Positions 22,301-33,593 of a stretch of 64,000 bases of DNA are shown here, one piece after another (the first letter of the stretch is position 1; every line of letters begins with the position of its first letter). Where the stretch lies: assembly GCF_014529535.1 (NCBI RefSeq), contig NW_023503616.1, positions 6,124,584-6,188,583 on the forward strand, written 5' to 3'. The notes beneath the pieces were generated by a model. The model saw only the letters and a list, made by a program, of their open reading frames with translations, was not told the origin of the DNA and did not search any database. This DNA is from Bradysia coprophila (lineage: Eukaryota > Arthropoda > Insecta > Diptera > Sciaridae). The position numbers and the translations under genes were made by a program.

Positions 22301-25300
22301 CATTTTCGAAACGTCAAACAAGGGACCTAATACACAGTATGAAAATGAACTCAAATGAACACTGACATAAATTGAAAAATTTTATTCGCAAAAAATATAG
22401 GGCTACTAGATTATTCAGGTCCCTAATCAAACCAGCGCTCCTGCCTGGTTAACTTTACTCTGTCGTGCTTGAACTCATCTGTAATACACAATAATGTAAT
22501 AATCTGTAATAATAATGCCTGATCAGCCTTCAGTCTAAGCTTTACAACTATACCAAACTTGCCATACCAGCCTCACAACAAGTATCTGTTACGACATATT
22601 GTTTGCAGCATTTACAAAAATTGTAAATTTAATATCTATCTTCAAGTGCCCGTTCCTTTAGGATGAGTGGAATTGTTATGCATTCTTCATAAATAAGTGG
22701 TTTAAGTTATTTGAAGCATTTAGATACACGTAATCATTGTAAGAAATGCTTCAAATAACTTAAACCACTTATTTATGAAGAATGGATAACCATTCCACTC
22801 ATCCTAAAGGAAAGCGCACTTGAAGATAGATAATAGATTGAAAATTTCGTCGTAGAGTGACCTTGCTGCAAACAAAATGTTGTAAAAGATACTTGTTGTG
22901 AGGCTGGTATGTCAAGTTTGGTCTCGTTGTAAAGCTTAGACTGCAGGTTGATCAGGCATTATTGTTTTGTTGCAAGAAGGGTCTCCCTGTGTATTAAAAA
23001 AATAAACTTTTTCAAATATTGTACAAAAATTTTGTATTTTTTTCAGTAAAATTTTGTATAATCGATTCTCGGCGTTTAATATAGCATGGGATCCTCTACC
23101 AATATCGCTATTCAAAGAGTTTCAAACTATCGTCATCTTGGAAATATAACTATTTAAAAATGTCGAATTTTCGACTTCAGCTGGCTGTAGCTATACGCGG
23201 TCAGGTTGTCGAGGGAAGCCATTTCAACACGATTAGCTTAGAATTAGTCCATCTATTCGTCGCGATAACAATAAGCATTCAAATTGACTCATCGGTCCCG
23301 CACCGCCATGAGTGCCGGTTCTCCGAAACGGCTGGATGAATCCGCAAACTGAATATGGTTCCTTATGTACTCGAATCCCTCAATAAGAACATGAAGAAAA
23401 ATCAGAGGTGGTGTCGCGACTCTATTTAGGTTTTGTTGAACCCCACCGCGAGCCTGTTGCAGGTTGAATGAATATTTTTCTTTTTAAAGTTTTTAAATTT
23501 TTAAATAATTAAATTTTAAATATTAGGCCCTGCTTAAATGCTTCTCTTTATACAACGATCACGAGACTATCCTCATTTATCAACTGTCGATGGACATAAA
23601 AATGCTACTTGTTCCACTTTCACTGGGAATCGGAATTTTAATTGCAAATCGTCTAGCTTTTCCGTTACCTTAACAGTATAGTCGAATTACATTGATAAAA
23701 GTCCAATCCTATCGCTAATCCGATTAACAAAAATAACTTTATCTATTCGATAAATCAGAGCCGATTATAATTTTTAACCAATGACATTATGATCCACAGA
23801 GTATCAACAGCACGACTTAAATATTCACGCAGTCGTTCAGTGGTTAAAATAAAGTCAGTTTCAAAATAAGGTGTTTTTCATTAGTTCTATTTCCTCGAGA
23901 AACACAATTCGAAAAGGCCGCAGCAATAAACATCTGCTCATTTTCAATGTAACGAACTCAGTTTTCTTTCGAGCCTAATGGAAGTTATTGGGGTGCTCAG
24001 AAATTTGTTTTGATAATTTGTAAATCTTAGTATCAACATGCATACGAGTGCTATTCTCTGGGTTCCACTCAGTATTTTCTTTGTTATCACACTAACGTTC
24101 TTAGCTAAGGTGCTTCTTTCTTTGAAGAAAATACATCCGAAAACAGCCAACTTATGCCGTAAATCAATTTTCTTTTTCAGTACTCATTCGATCGAAGACA
24201 TTACAAAAATGCGTCGCGAAGAGCAGGTGATTATAATCATCATGATATTTTTCATTCCATTTTTTCACTTCAAACCATTCAAATTAGTTGCAGCAGCAAA
24301 TAATATCGAGAACACTAACACCACAGTTGTATATACAATACCAACTACTGGTCAGTTGAACTCAGCCTATCCGGAATTGCAGAGACAAATGTCGAATGGC
24401 AGACCACCTCCATACGTATCATCTGGTGAGTAAAATTTGATAAAGTTAGCGCGAGCCTAATTACCAAAGAATTGGTCAGATTTTTGATAAGTTCGTAGCT
24501 GAGAACAAAATTTATCGGCAATGCATCTGTTATCGATAATGACGAATAAAATAAACGACAAATACTCTGAGTTACACTATTGTGAATAACGACCAGCACC
24601 TACCGGCAACTCAATCTCAACGAAGGGCAGAAAAACTTTTTGAATGCATGTTCAACGCTCGTTCTAAACGTTTTCTTTTGTAGTGGTACAGTTGCTGGTA
24701 AGTGATGGTAATTATTCACATTTAGTGAAGCGTCTGACTTGTGAAACCTGTGAAGGGATTAAAATCAATAAATTCCTCTGCAGGTAACAGAAATTCTTAA
24801 ACTTACGAACTTGAAGAATTGAATGTCCCACTCGCATTTCTTTCCACTTATTTAAGAGTCATATCGCCAAGACTTCAGGGGATTGGGGAACAAGCGATCT
24901 CCGATTTTAATGAGTGATAGCTCATTGGATTCGTCTTTCAACTCTAGGAAACACGTATCTTTCACTTTTTCTAAAAAAAAATGTTTTCTGTGAAAAGAAC
25001 TCAAAAGTAAAGACATGTCAGAGGGTACCGAAAACAGGTTTTCAACAATAACTCAAGAATTTTTTTTTTTAAATTGTTGTAATGTTGTACGAATGTCGGC
25101 CTTGGAAATACCTACAGGTAGAGTATACGCACTGCTTGGCGCGAGTGCATCCACGAGAGTTATGACTAAAAATATAGTGAATGAGCTATTACTCATTAAA
25201 ATCGGAGACCGCTTGTTCCCAAAGTTAAAAAAATCGCCTGAAGATTTGGCGATATGACTCTTAAGTATTCACAAACATTTTCATGAGTTAAATGTTAAGT

Positions 25301-25454
25301 AAAACAACCAGCCACAACTATTTTCGAAATTCAGCATTTTTTTACCACATTTCACATTTGCCGTTTTTAATTTCCAGGTGAATCTCCACCTTCATATGAT
25401 CAAGCAGTGTCGATACCAATCGATCAACCTCGAGGTAACATGGTCATTAAGTAG
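19304..25454 (+). CDS. PPxY transmembrane locus A: four alternative first exons, shared tail exons
   Basis: The tail is encoded by exons 24181-24226, 24288-24425 and 25378-25454. With the nearest first exon (24038-24109) the protein has 110 residues: one N-terminal membrane helix, a short basic stretch (YSFDRRHYKNASRRA), an Asn/Thr-rich linker, then NGRPPPYVSSGE and SPPSYDQAVSIPID, two PPxY motifs, ending GNMVIK. Three more upstream exons (19304-19366, 20767-20835, 21040-21114) have the same design: ATG, a hydrophobic segment, GT donor, phase 0. None has tail exons of its own before 24181, so they look like alternative first exons. PPxY motifs are known ligands of Nedd4-family WW domains; an adaptor role at membranes is inference. 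A foldback element (21825-23454) separates the third and fourth first exons, and a MITE lies in the last intron. Confidence 0.72.
20362..20381. repeat. TA microsatellite
   Basis: About ten TA units lie in the intron or spacer between first exons 1 and 2 of locus A. Confidence 0.9.
20767..20835 (+). CDS. Locus A alternative first exon 2
   Basis: Twenty-three codons (MTYIYIWLPLTIFFIII then CTSVIK) encode a membrane helix ending in a lysine. The donor is GTTAGT in phase 0, identical to first exon 1. A canonical GATA-type word AAAGATAAGG lies about 145 bp upstream. Confidence 0.58.
21040..21114 (+). CDS. Locus A alternative first exon 3
   Basis: Twenty-five codons, MDNFIFLIFIPIGFVIILL then VIVYLR, encode a membrane helix with a terminal Arg. 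The donor GTAACC is in phase 0, as in the other three exons. Reading through the donor stays open for 46 more codons without any motif, so an intronless small protein is a weaker alternative. Confidence 0.55.
21825..23454. mobile_element. 1.6-kb foldback element (near-complete palindrome)
   Basis: The left arm (21825 to about 22720) and the right arm (about 22742 to 23454) are inverted copies of each other over almost their whole length, closing on a loop of about 20 bp. Matching pairs include CCAGCCGTTTCGGAGAACCG near the outer ends and ACTTAAACCACTTATTTATG at the centre. The ends resemble those at 2269-2938. The left arm is longer because a MITE (22266-22467) inserted into it. No open frame encodes a transposase. 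It sits between first exons 3 and 4 of locus A. Confidence 0.85.
22266..22467. mobile_element. Nested 202-bp MITE with 7-bp target duplication
   Basis: Inverted ends of about 30 bp start CACGGCAGAGTAAA at the left and, read inverted, CACGACAGAGTAAA at the right, with CCAGGCAGGAGCG shared inside. The flanking direct repeat CTTGAAC (22259-22265, 22468-22474) is 7 bp. The insertion lies inside one arm of the foldback element only and so is younger than it. It is the same family as 15090-15136. Confidence 0.82.
24038..24109 (+). CDS. Locus A alternative first exon 4 (proximal)
   Basis: Twenty-four codons (MHTSAILWVPLSIFFVIT then LTFLAK) encode a membrane helix ending in Lys. The donor GTGCTT in phase 0 is 71 bp from the acceptor of the first shared tail exon at 24181. 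This pairing gives the clearest complete open reading frame of the locus. Confidence 0.72.
24856..25260. mobile_element. TTAA-flanked MITE in the last intron of locus A
   Basis: The 405-bp element has inverted ends of about 75 bp beginning GAGTCATATCGCCAA, with CGGAGA/TCTCCG and AATGAG/CTCATT words inside. TTAA occurs on both sides (24852-24855, 25261-25264), which suggests a TTAA-targeting family such as piggyBac or Kolobok; TA duplication cannot be excluded. The 80-codon frame inside it is not a gene. Confidence 0.72.
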
Positions 25455-25607
25455 AATTTCCATTAACCCTTTGTAACAATGGTCCTAAATTTTATTTTAC
25501 TCTTTAAGAACTTAAATTAATTTACACATTTAGCTTGTATGTGTCCAGCTGTGAATAAAATGATACGTTTTTTCTACTATACAAAGATTTCTGTGATGGC
25601 CTTTCAC

Positions 25608-26187
25608 TTATCTATCATTGTTTACATTTGATGATGCGATCACATTTGAAGATCGTGTTGCTACAGGTACATCTGACGTCGAGATAATTTCTGGCGATGA
25701 CGATAAACGGTTTATTGGATTGAGTTTGTCTAAAGCAATAACTTGATCGTAGGTGGGTAGGTCGTCTAACAAATGAGCGGTTAATCAATCAATTTTCAAA
25801 ACGCTAAACCGTATTGTAATACCTTTATCCTTATGCGAACCATTTACGCATCCCAAAGAATCTTGATCGTTTCGGAACGTTCTTACGACACTATCATTTT
25901 CAATCGTGTACACAGAGCTGCTGGACAATCGATCTAGTTAATGATTTTTTAACATTATCAATTCAGATGAAAATAAAAAGCTTTTGTAGTGTGATATACT
26001 TGTTGATGCAGTCCGTTCGCCCGAATATAACATCTGAAGAAAGCATTTTCGAAGCTGAATCTTTGTTTGGTAAATGAATCGAATTTTATTATTCACAAAA
26101 TTTGGTGTGTTTACACTCAACATTTACCGATCCATACAATACGAAAAATGTTAAAATCACAGCCCATGCATAGGTACTCGCTTCCAT
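25608..26187 (-). CDS. Locus B: small single-pass membrane protein with LPTYDQV tail
   Basis: Four minus-strand exons, 26187-26128, 26033-26000, 25933-25823 and 25765-25608, join in frame to 120 residues with phases 0, 1, 1. Exon 1 is 60 nt (MEASTYAWAVILTFFVLYGS), nearly all membrane helix. Exon 2 is only 34 nt (MLYSGERTAST). Exon 3 is polar. The last exon starts DDLPTYDQVIALDKLN and ends in a Ser/Asn-rich tail. The exon-1 length (60 nt) and third-exon length (111 nt) equal those of locus C, which argues for common descent. The LPTY motif is the presumed WW-domain ligand. Expression is unproven. Confidence 0.65.
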
Positions 26188-26794
26188 AGCTAATTGGTCT
26201 AATTTCGTGCCCTACAAACTAATAAAAATTGAATCGTTTTCTTTGACTGCAACACGGAACTAAAACTTCGATTTCATATTGAAAGAAACAAAAGAGTTTT
26301 GGTCTGTGACTCTCTGATAATGTTCAAAATATTGATATTGAATAGCTTTTTCATCCAATGCCTATACTTAATTAAAGTGAAATGTGAGCGTATACTCGAG
26401 ATTATAGCTGTAAGTCTGATAAGATATAACGCACACGTATGCAGTGCAGTATAGGTAAAATTTAAAAGCGAATAAAATAGCTCACTGTAAAGTGTTTGTC
26501 GTATTACGTCTTGATATGCAAATGGAATAAATAATTAGACACAGAAATACTAAACGTTACGAGGCTTTTATTGGCGCACTTCAGTGAAAAAGGTTTTCAG
26601 TTCACCGTGTTCGTATCAGCAGTCAAGTCCGTCTTAGATGACAATTTTGTTTATTGAGAACAGGTCGTTTAAATTGAATCGATTTTAATGTTATAGCTTG
26701 ATATGACTGTCTCAAGTGCCTTGAGTGCCAATTGTGAATAAATTTATACAAAGAAAGTCTCATTACATGTTTCAGATAAACTATTCTGCTTCCT

Positions 26795-27798
26795 CTACGA
26801 ATCTCTAGCTTTCTTAACTCGTTCGTATGCCATTTGAATAAACTTAAAATTTAGCTCATCAACATCTTCAGGCGGCAATTTGTGAAAAAACACGTCCAAA
26901 TTTCGCCAGATGTAATCGAATTTTAGTGGAGACTTCTCACAACACCCTTGTTTCTGAGTGACTTCTTTCGTAAGTTCTTTGAAGCTATTTGCCATGTTCA
27001 CCATAGATTCAACGAAAAGAGGATCAGCTTCCTGTTGTTTATCTTCCGCCTGCAAACAACCACATTGACAAACCATCACACCAAACGATTGGTAAATGTA
27101 TACACTTACCGTGCAAATAGAACCTGATTCAGATGCAGATGTGTCGTCGTTACAATTCGCTGTAGTACGTTTATCAATTGATGGAGTTTTGTTAGCGGAA
27201 TCAACCGAAATAATTCGCATCTCAGATGTTTGAGAATTTTCAAATTCCATTGGAAACGATCTATGACAAAAACGAGCAAATGGATAGCAGGAAACTAAAG
27301 CGAGAATGAATTACCTAAAATATACCTCTGATGAAGTCTGGAAATTGAACTCGGTTCATCCATTAAATATGTCAAACAATCACCGAGTTCCCAATCCATA
27401 TCGTTGTCATTTTTCCTAACTCGAGATTCGTCCGCACCGTCACTTGCCCGTGCAATTTTATTTTTCCGATTTCTGACTGCATCTTTCAAACTTTTCCAAA
27501 TTATCTTGCATTCGGCCACTAAATCTCGCAATTCAGTTCCTGTTTGATACGACACTCATACGAAAATAAATTTACCTTCACGGCCGGGCATTTGCTTAGA
27601 AACTTTTCGCCAAGCCGCTAATAAAGCAGGACCATGGAAATGAAGCTCATTATTTTTATCCCACAGTGCCGGCTCTTTCTCAACCAGTTTGGCTAACAAT
27701 CGTTTCTCAGCAATGGACACAATCCTTGATTTTCTACTGTTACGACTGTTTTGAAACAACAAGCGACGGGATTCGATGTTATTGAAATTTACAGACAT
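26795..27798 (-). CDS. MADF-BESS domain protein
   Basis: Four exons, 27798-27576, 27539-27326, 27260-27110 and 27049-26795, give 280 residues. The first half is a MADF module (KRLLAKLVEKEPALWDKNNE, then LLAAWRKVSKQMPG and CKIIWKSLKDAVRNRKNK). The C terminus is a BESS motif (DVFFHKLPPEDVDELNFKF then QMAYERVKKARDS). MADF domains are Myb/SANT-like and bind DNA; BESS mediates protein interaction. This combination is greatly expanded in Diptera and is usually found in transcriptional regulators. The gene lies between PPxY loci B and C on the same strand. The particular member was not identified. Confidence 0.86.
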
Positions 27799-28906
27799 AA
27801 ATGATTTTATTTCAACTGTGCGATACCTACTTCTTTATAAAAAGGAGATCTGCAGACTTTCCGTTCGATTCCACTTTGTCGTTACTATTCGATATCAATG
27901 GTTTTTCTTCCGTTTCACTAGCTACTTCAGTAATAAAATATGTTTCTTCTTCCATATCCCGTTTTCATTCAAATACAAATTGAACCACAAACAAACAGTG
28001 GAGGACGCGAACTGAATGTCAATATGATTCATACACATATTCTTCATATATCATTTTCGCTGATGAAATAAAAATAGAGCGAAATTTTCGTCAGCGAAAA
28101 TTTAGTGTTACCAACTTGATACGTACTGACATTAGCAAAAATTTGAATCTTAAGAGTTTTCCAAAATCTTATAGGCAACTAGACATAAATACGAGATGAA
28201 CTCTGGCTGTAAAGTGAGCTTGACTCCGTTGTATACAAAAGTTTTAACTTTCGGATGATCTGATCTAACAAACTTGAAATGTGAGTGAAAGTCGAACTAT
28301 TACGATTACGAGTTATATTACGGCAAGGACATAACTAGTACAATGATCGAATCTGTGACTTCCAATCATCGAATATTTTCAAGAGATTTATGCAAAGTCT
28401 TCTACTTCATTTGTTTAAACATAAGTTTTGCTATATATGCTGCATTAGGCATAGCTCATCGTTGTAGATAACAGATTAATAGCCGTTCAATAAGGTAAGT
28501 TACTTACTTTTATTACTGTCTGTGCAAATTACGGAAATGGTCCAATGATTCAAATTAGACTATGACAGCAACGCACCTCAGTGCCAATTATGGTGATTCG
28601 TTATCATGTTCGTCGGGATATTGTGTTAGTGTATCTAAATTGATGCCATAAAATAAGGTGATGCCTCCGTTTTATCAGGTGGATTACTCTTATTATCCAA
28701 AAAAAGACGAAATATAAGAAATGAAAACCATAAAAATTTATTGACAGACGCACGTTATATTGAATCACTATTATTAGAGTGTAAGATAAGCAACAAGCAT
28801 TTTGAACTCACTAACACACTCTTATCACTTCCTCCTTCGATAAGCCGACACATAGAACTTTGAAAAATAAACTTCGTCGAATCCTTCCATACACAACACA
28901 CATTGA
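27799..28906. other. Spacer between MADF-BESS gene and locus C
   Basis: No exon was recognised. A short hairpin with ATTTTCGCTGA and TCAGCGAAAAT arms lies at about 28051-28101. The right end contains the 3' UTR of locus C, and the left end the MADF-BESS promoter. Confidence 0.5.
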
Positions 28907-29987
28907 CTAGTATCGACTAATAGTCACAGATTCCGTAGTGGATTTAAAGGCAACAGCTTGGTCGTAGCTTGGCAATTCGTCGTCTAATTCAAAAATTTAA
29001 TATTTTTTTCTACTCCAAGTCGTTGTTCAGAAATAACAATTTACCTTTAGAGTTTGATCGATTCGCAAAATGAATGTACGTTTCTCTACCTCCGTCTGGG
29101 GTTAATGGTGGAGCGTGAGGATAATTTACATTAGAATTGGAAGTTCCCATCGTGCTGTTGGGTGTGATTGTAAAAATGGAAGTACCTTGCAAAGGATGAG
29201 TCAAGAGACAATGAACATGTTTGGTACTGAAATAAGCTATTTTCACAATTAAAACGAACGTACGAATTGTAGAACTGTTGATCAATCTGGGAGGCATGTG
29301 AGGAGTATATGCGTCTGATCTTTGTTCTTCTCGTCGGAGAATGGCTTGTTGCTCGATTTCTCTCTGTAAATCAATAATCTGTTGACTATAGACGGCTGCT
29401 GGATCGTCTATGTTTTCAAGTAAACTTAAAATTTTTATATCGAAATAATTGATGCCGAAATTTAATCCAATTATAACTTACCACTGTTAGCATTATTAGA
29501 AGCATTGCGTTCCTCTCGTCTTCGAATCGCTTGTTGCTCAATTTCCCTTTGAATATCAATTATTTGCTGACGATGTTCAGCTTCTAAATATCCTACAAGT
29601 TTCAAATCGTTAAATCTTTACTTTCACATATCATAATCGTCTACTGGCAGCTGCATCGTCCCTCTGAGATTCTGTCCCGGGTGAAGTATTCGATACATTG
29701 AATAAAAAGCGGTGATCTGACTGCTCTTCCGATGATATATGATTATTGTTTTGTTGAATCACATTACGCCTGTAGGTTATGTGGTTTCTGGTCGTTGGTC
29801 TTTGTGAATTTAATCTTTCGCGTCTTATACGAACGTAACGTCTCAATTGCAACTGTGTGATGTTAGTCAACGATAGATTAATCGGCAATTTATTAACAAT
29901 TTTATTATTTATTTTTATTCCATTTACCGGAAAGACAACGCAAAAGTAAAGCATTATCACAATCACAAAAATATAGGTGATATCCAT
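28907..29987 (-). CDS. Locus C: single-pass membrane protein with duplicated coil exon and LPSYDQAV tail
   Basis: Six minus-strand exons, 29987-29928, 29852-29645, 29592-29482, 29407-29264, 29185-29045 and 28983-28907, join to 246 residues; the first junction is phase 0 and all later ones phase 1. Exon 1 (60 nt) is a membrane helix, MDITYIFVIVIMLYFC. Exon 2 is basic (LQLRRYVRIRRERLN). Exons 3 and 4 both contain QQIIDxQREIEQQAI followed by RREE, so one exon was duplicated; this part should form an amphipathic helix. Exon 5 is Ser/Thr/Asn/Pro-rich. The last exon is DDELPSYDQAVAFKS and ends ISRY. The LPSY motif suggests Nedd4-type WW binding; the rest is unknown. It is the largest member of the cluster. 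Confidence 0.75.
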
Positions 29988-32900
29988 AATAATTTGAAAT
30001 TAAAATAACAAAAAATCTGTCGCGAAAACTAAGAAAAACGAAAGTCGTGAAATTTTCGCTAAATATTTATTGGCTAATAATCATCGTTTTGAGTACAGTA
30101 TTTGAGCTAGCAATTGGCTTTGATATTTTTCTGTTTTTAATCTCTTTTGGTTAAGTGACGATAAGATACGAAATCGAAAATGTTTTCAATTTTGTTCGAT
30201 ATATTATTAGCAACGGACGATTTATGGTGATGGAATCCCGACTTGTGTTCGCAAATTTATTTTACTGTAAGTTTTTTCGACATGACGTCGGGTCTGTTTA
30301 AATGTGAAAAATAGTGGTAGGGTAGTAAGGTTTACTACTTGGTAGTCATACGATAGATCAGAAGTTCGTTCTTACAAATTTAGAGTAGATCCGGGCTTCC
30401 CATCCGAAACCTTAAAGAATATAACATCCGATCCCCGTTGGCATAAAACACATAACTCTTTTCTTGATAAAGGGTGTGAAACCGAATCGTTTTGTGTGTG
30501 GTTCGGAAGATGGGCTTTGTCGTTTTTAAATTAATCAACTCACATTGTGAATCTCACAGTATTTTTTCTTCTCATTATGTTCCAATTGCGTCAATTTAGT
30601 CGATTCTCACTGAAACTCACTGAGTAAAATATTACTAAATTTGAGATTATATTTCGGGCGCAACTCCAGAACCTGAAAGTGATCCTAAAAGAATTTGCAG
30701 CATCTGAAGATACACCGAAACATACTTGCAGAAATCGTCAGACAACAGTTGCAGGAATACTATCAACATTAGAATGTCGAAAATTATTTCGAAATGTTGG
30801 GAAATGTTTCGCTAGTGTCACAATGCAAAGAGGAAAGTCTTATTGAAAGAAAACTAACCGATGTCAATAGGTAACACGACTTACAAATTACATTGAATAA
30901 CCATCACCCATAATCTCGCGTTGTTCGGTGAAATTGGTTGAACCAGTTAATATATGTGAGAGAACAGTGATCCATAGATAAGTCTTATAGAGCAAGAAAG
31001 AATGCATACCATATCATACCAATCTTATGAAGGAATATATCTGCAAACGTGTGACTACTGAAAACATGATGTAGTGCAACATTTAGCTGAAAAACAGCTG
31101 AAACGAAATGAAAATCTTATTTAAGAGTCGCCGACTATTATACAGTATTATCCCAAGTCTGGATTTTAATTACATTTTTCTTTTGTTTGATCAAGGCAGC
31201 TGCCTTGATTTGACTAATCTATCTAAGTGAATTGTTACCTATTGTCCCCAATGTTTTATTTGTTGGTATTTTATATAGTTTGTAATTAGGGAACGTCAGA
31301 TTTGTCTATGCTAAATGCAGAGGCGATAACGGTAACACTAAATCTACCGGTAAAGTAGCTTATAAATTAGACTTATATCTGCTTATATCTACTCGACATC
31401 AGCTTTCCAACGAACCCATACACGCCCGTGTCCTTGCCACCTTACAGAAATGAAATCCGGACTACGAAACCCCATTTTTCGACTTATAGCCACTTACAAC
31501 CAACCAGATATGGAAGATCAAAAATATCTGAGACTGGTTTTGGGGCCTAACTAACCAAGGCCTAACTAAGCAAATATAAAAAAGTCCCGTAAAAAAGCAC
31601 CGATTTCGGAAATTCAAAAGAATCCCTCCAAATTATTTTTCCTTTTTCGAACGTTTCTCGACTTGATTGTCGCATCAACAAAATTAGACATAAACATAAA
31701 AACATAAAAAACAGCATGCTACTTCCAACATATGAATGAAAGCTTTGGGCTAATTTATATTTCGCTAATATTTTCCGTATCTCGTCTGAAGTTCATGGTG
31801 TTGTAATGATGTTCTATGTCCAAAATTGAAAACTTTGCCATGTCCAGCACTTAGACTAAACAGGTATAGATTGGCAATATAACTATTTAGTCCAGTACCA
31901 GAGAAATGATACCTAGATGGCGCGTTAGTGTTACGTTTTCCAAACTGTTGTTTCCCGTAGAACCAACATATCGCATGTCGAAATAGGAAAAATAAGTTGA
32001 CTTTTTATTTGGATCGAAAAATAGAGGAAACTAAATTAACTTTATGTAAAAAAATACGGTCAAGGAAAATAATCTTCATTCAATTTGTGTTTGCAAAATT
32101 GTATTCGCTAACCCATCGCACTACATTGAAGTTGGCTAACCACTTGTTTTTAGCGGAGCTAACGCTAAAACCGAAAAATATTAGCTTCGCTAACGTGAAT
32201 AAAATGAATAAGAATTGATCGCAAGAAGTGAAGGAATGATCGCAAGCCATCCAACTAGTAAGTTATGTACCAGTTTAATCTAAAAATAAAATGAAAACAG
32301 CGGAATTGTTCAAAACAATATAGAATTTATTCTCTAAATTATAGTACGGCACAATACAAAAAATATTTGTGTGTATATATAAAAGCCAATGATTTCTTTC
32401 AAAAATGCAGTCACACCAGCACCATTACCTCGAATGGTTTCAAGTTTTTTTTTTATTTTGTTCTCCTTCTTAAAACTTATATCAAAAATTAAGAAATTAC
32501 AAACGTTATACACAATTAACAAGTATTTATAATCTTTGCTATTATATTACATTCTAGAAAAGACCTTAAGCCGTTGTATCCAAAAACAATTTATCAATCG
32601 GACTGATGTGCGATAATTCCTAACTATCATGTAAGAATTGTCGTACATATGTCTGACTCAATAATCTCATTCAAATTTCCTGAAATTAAAGTTTGATTCA
32701 AATGGTTTCGGTTTTTGTTTTGTAGAATTTACATTGAAACAACAAAAATTGCTTTCTTTTCCAAACAAATTAATTATTGATTTACCTTTGATTACATAGC
32801 TCACAAAAATTCAAATATTTTATGAAGAATTTTGATGAATTATTGTCTAATATAACTCTTGAATATGAGGTTCTGTAATAGACTATCAACAAGTTAATCG

Positions 32901-33593
32901 AACTAAACGAAATATATGAATGAATGGCTTGCCTTTTCTCGCTTTGAGCATTACTTCAAATCCGACAGAGGCAAATATCAATTACTAAGATACGTTATTC
33001 GTACAACTAAATAAAACATTTTCAGTTTCGACCGGGACATACAACCGGAATAATTGTTGTGGAAACGAATTATCTTTGTTCGATGTAAACCTTTCAGAAA
33101 CGGCAAGTGTATCGCGATAAAATTATTAAATCTGTTACTTCATTTGTATACGAGATCTATCACTTCTATATTTGGTATCATAAATGCCGTTCATTCCGTT
33201 TATTCATGCCATATAGTTGTCGATAGCAGAAGACTAGCCGTTTCCATATAAGGTTGAATCCAATGGAAGATGTTTACAACAAAATGAAGATCATGGATTA
33301 TGTACTGACTTTAAAAATTAAATTTATTTGAAATTCTTTAGTATAGCGTAATCACATGCAGGGAAGAAATTTTAAATTGGATGCCAACTCCCCTTTTCTT
33401 TTTTTTCTTTGTTCTTTTCACTATTTTTTTTTCTTTTTTTTGTTCTTTTCTTGTTTGATAACACATTTTAATATTAATTTAACTCGATAAATCAATTTGA
33501 TCAACCAAATTAGTTGAAAAAAATGAACACTTCGAATGGAAAAGTACACACGGTGTCTTAAAATTAAATAAGTTCAACATTTAGAGACGATGT
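29988..33593. other. 3.6-kb spacer without recognised gene
   Basis: I looked on both strands for further first exons of locus C and for tail exons and found none that I trust. The sequence is AT-rich with degraded repeat-like text around 31300-32200 and a pyrimidine-rich tract at about 33395-33460, just downstream of the stop of locus D. Confidence 0.45.

Noticed and set aside
25015-25257. 80-codon plus-strand frame in the locus A intron
   Set aside because: It lies within the TTAA-flanked MITE and reuses its inverted end.
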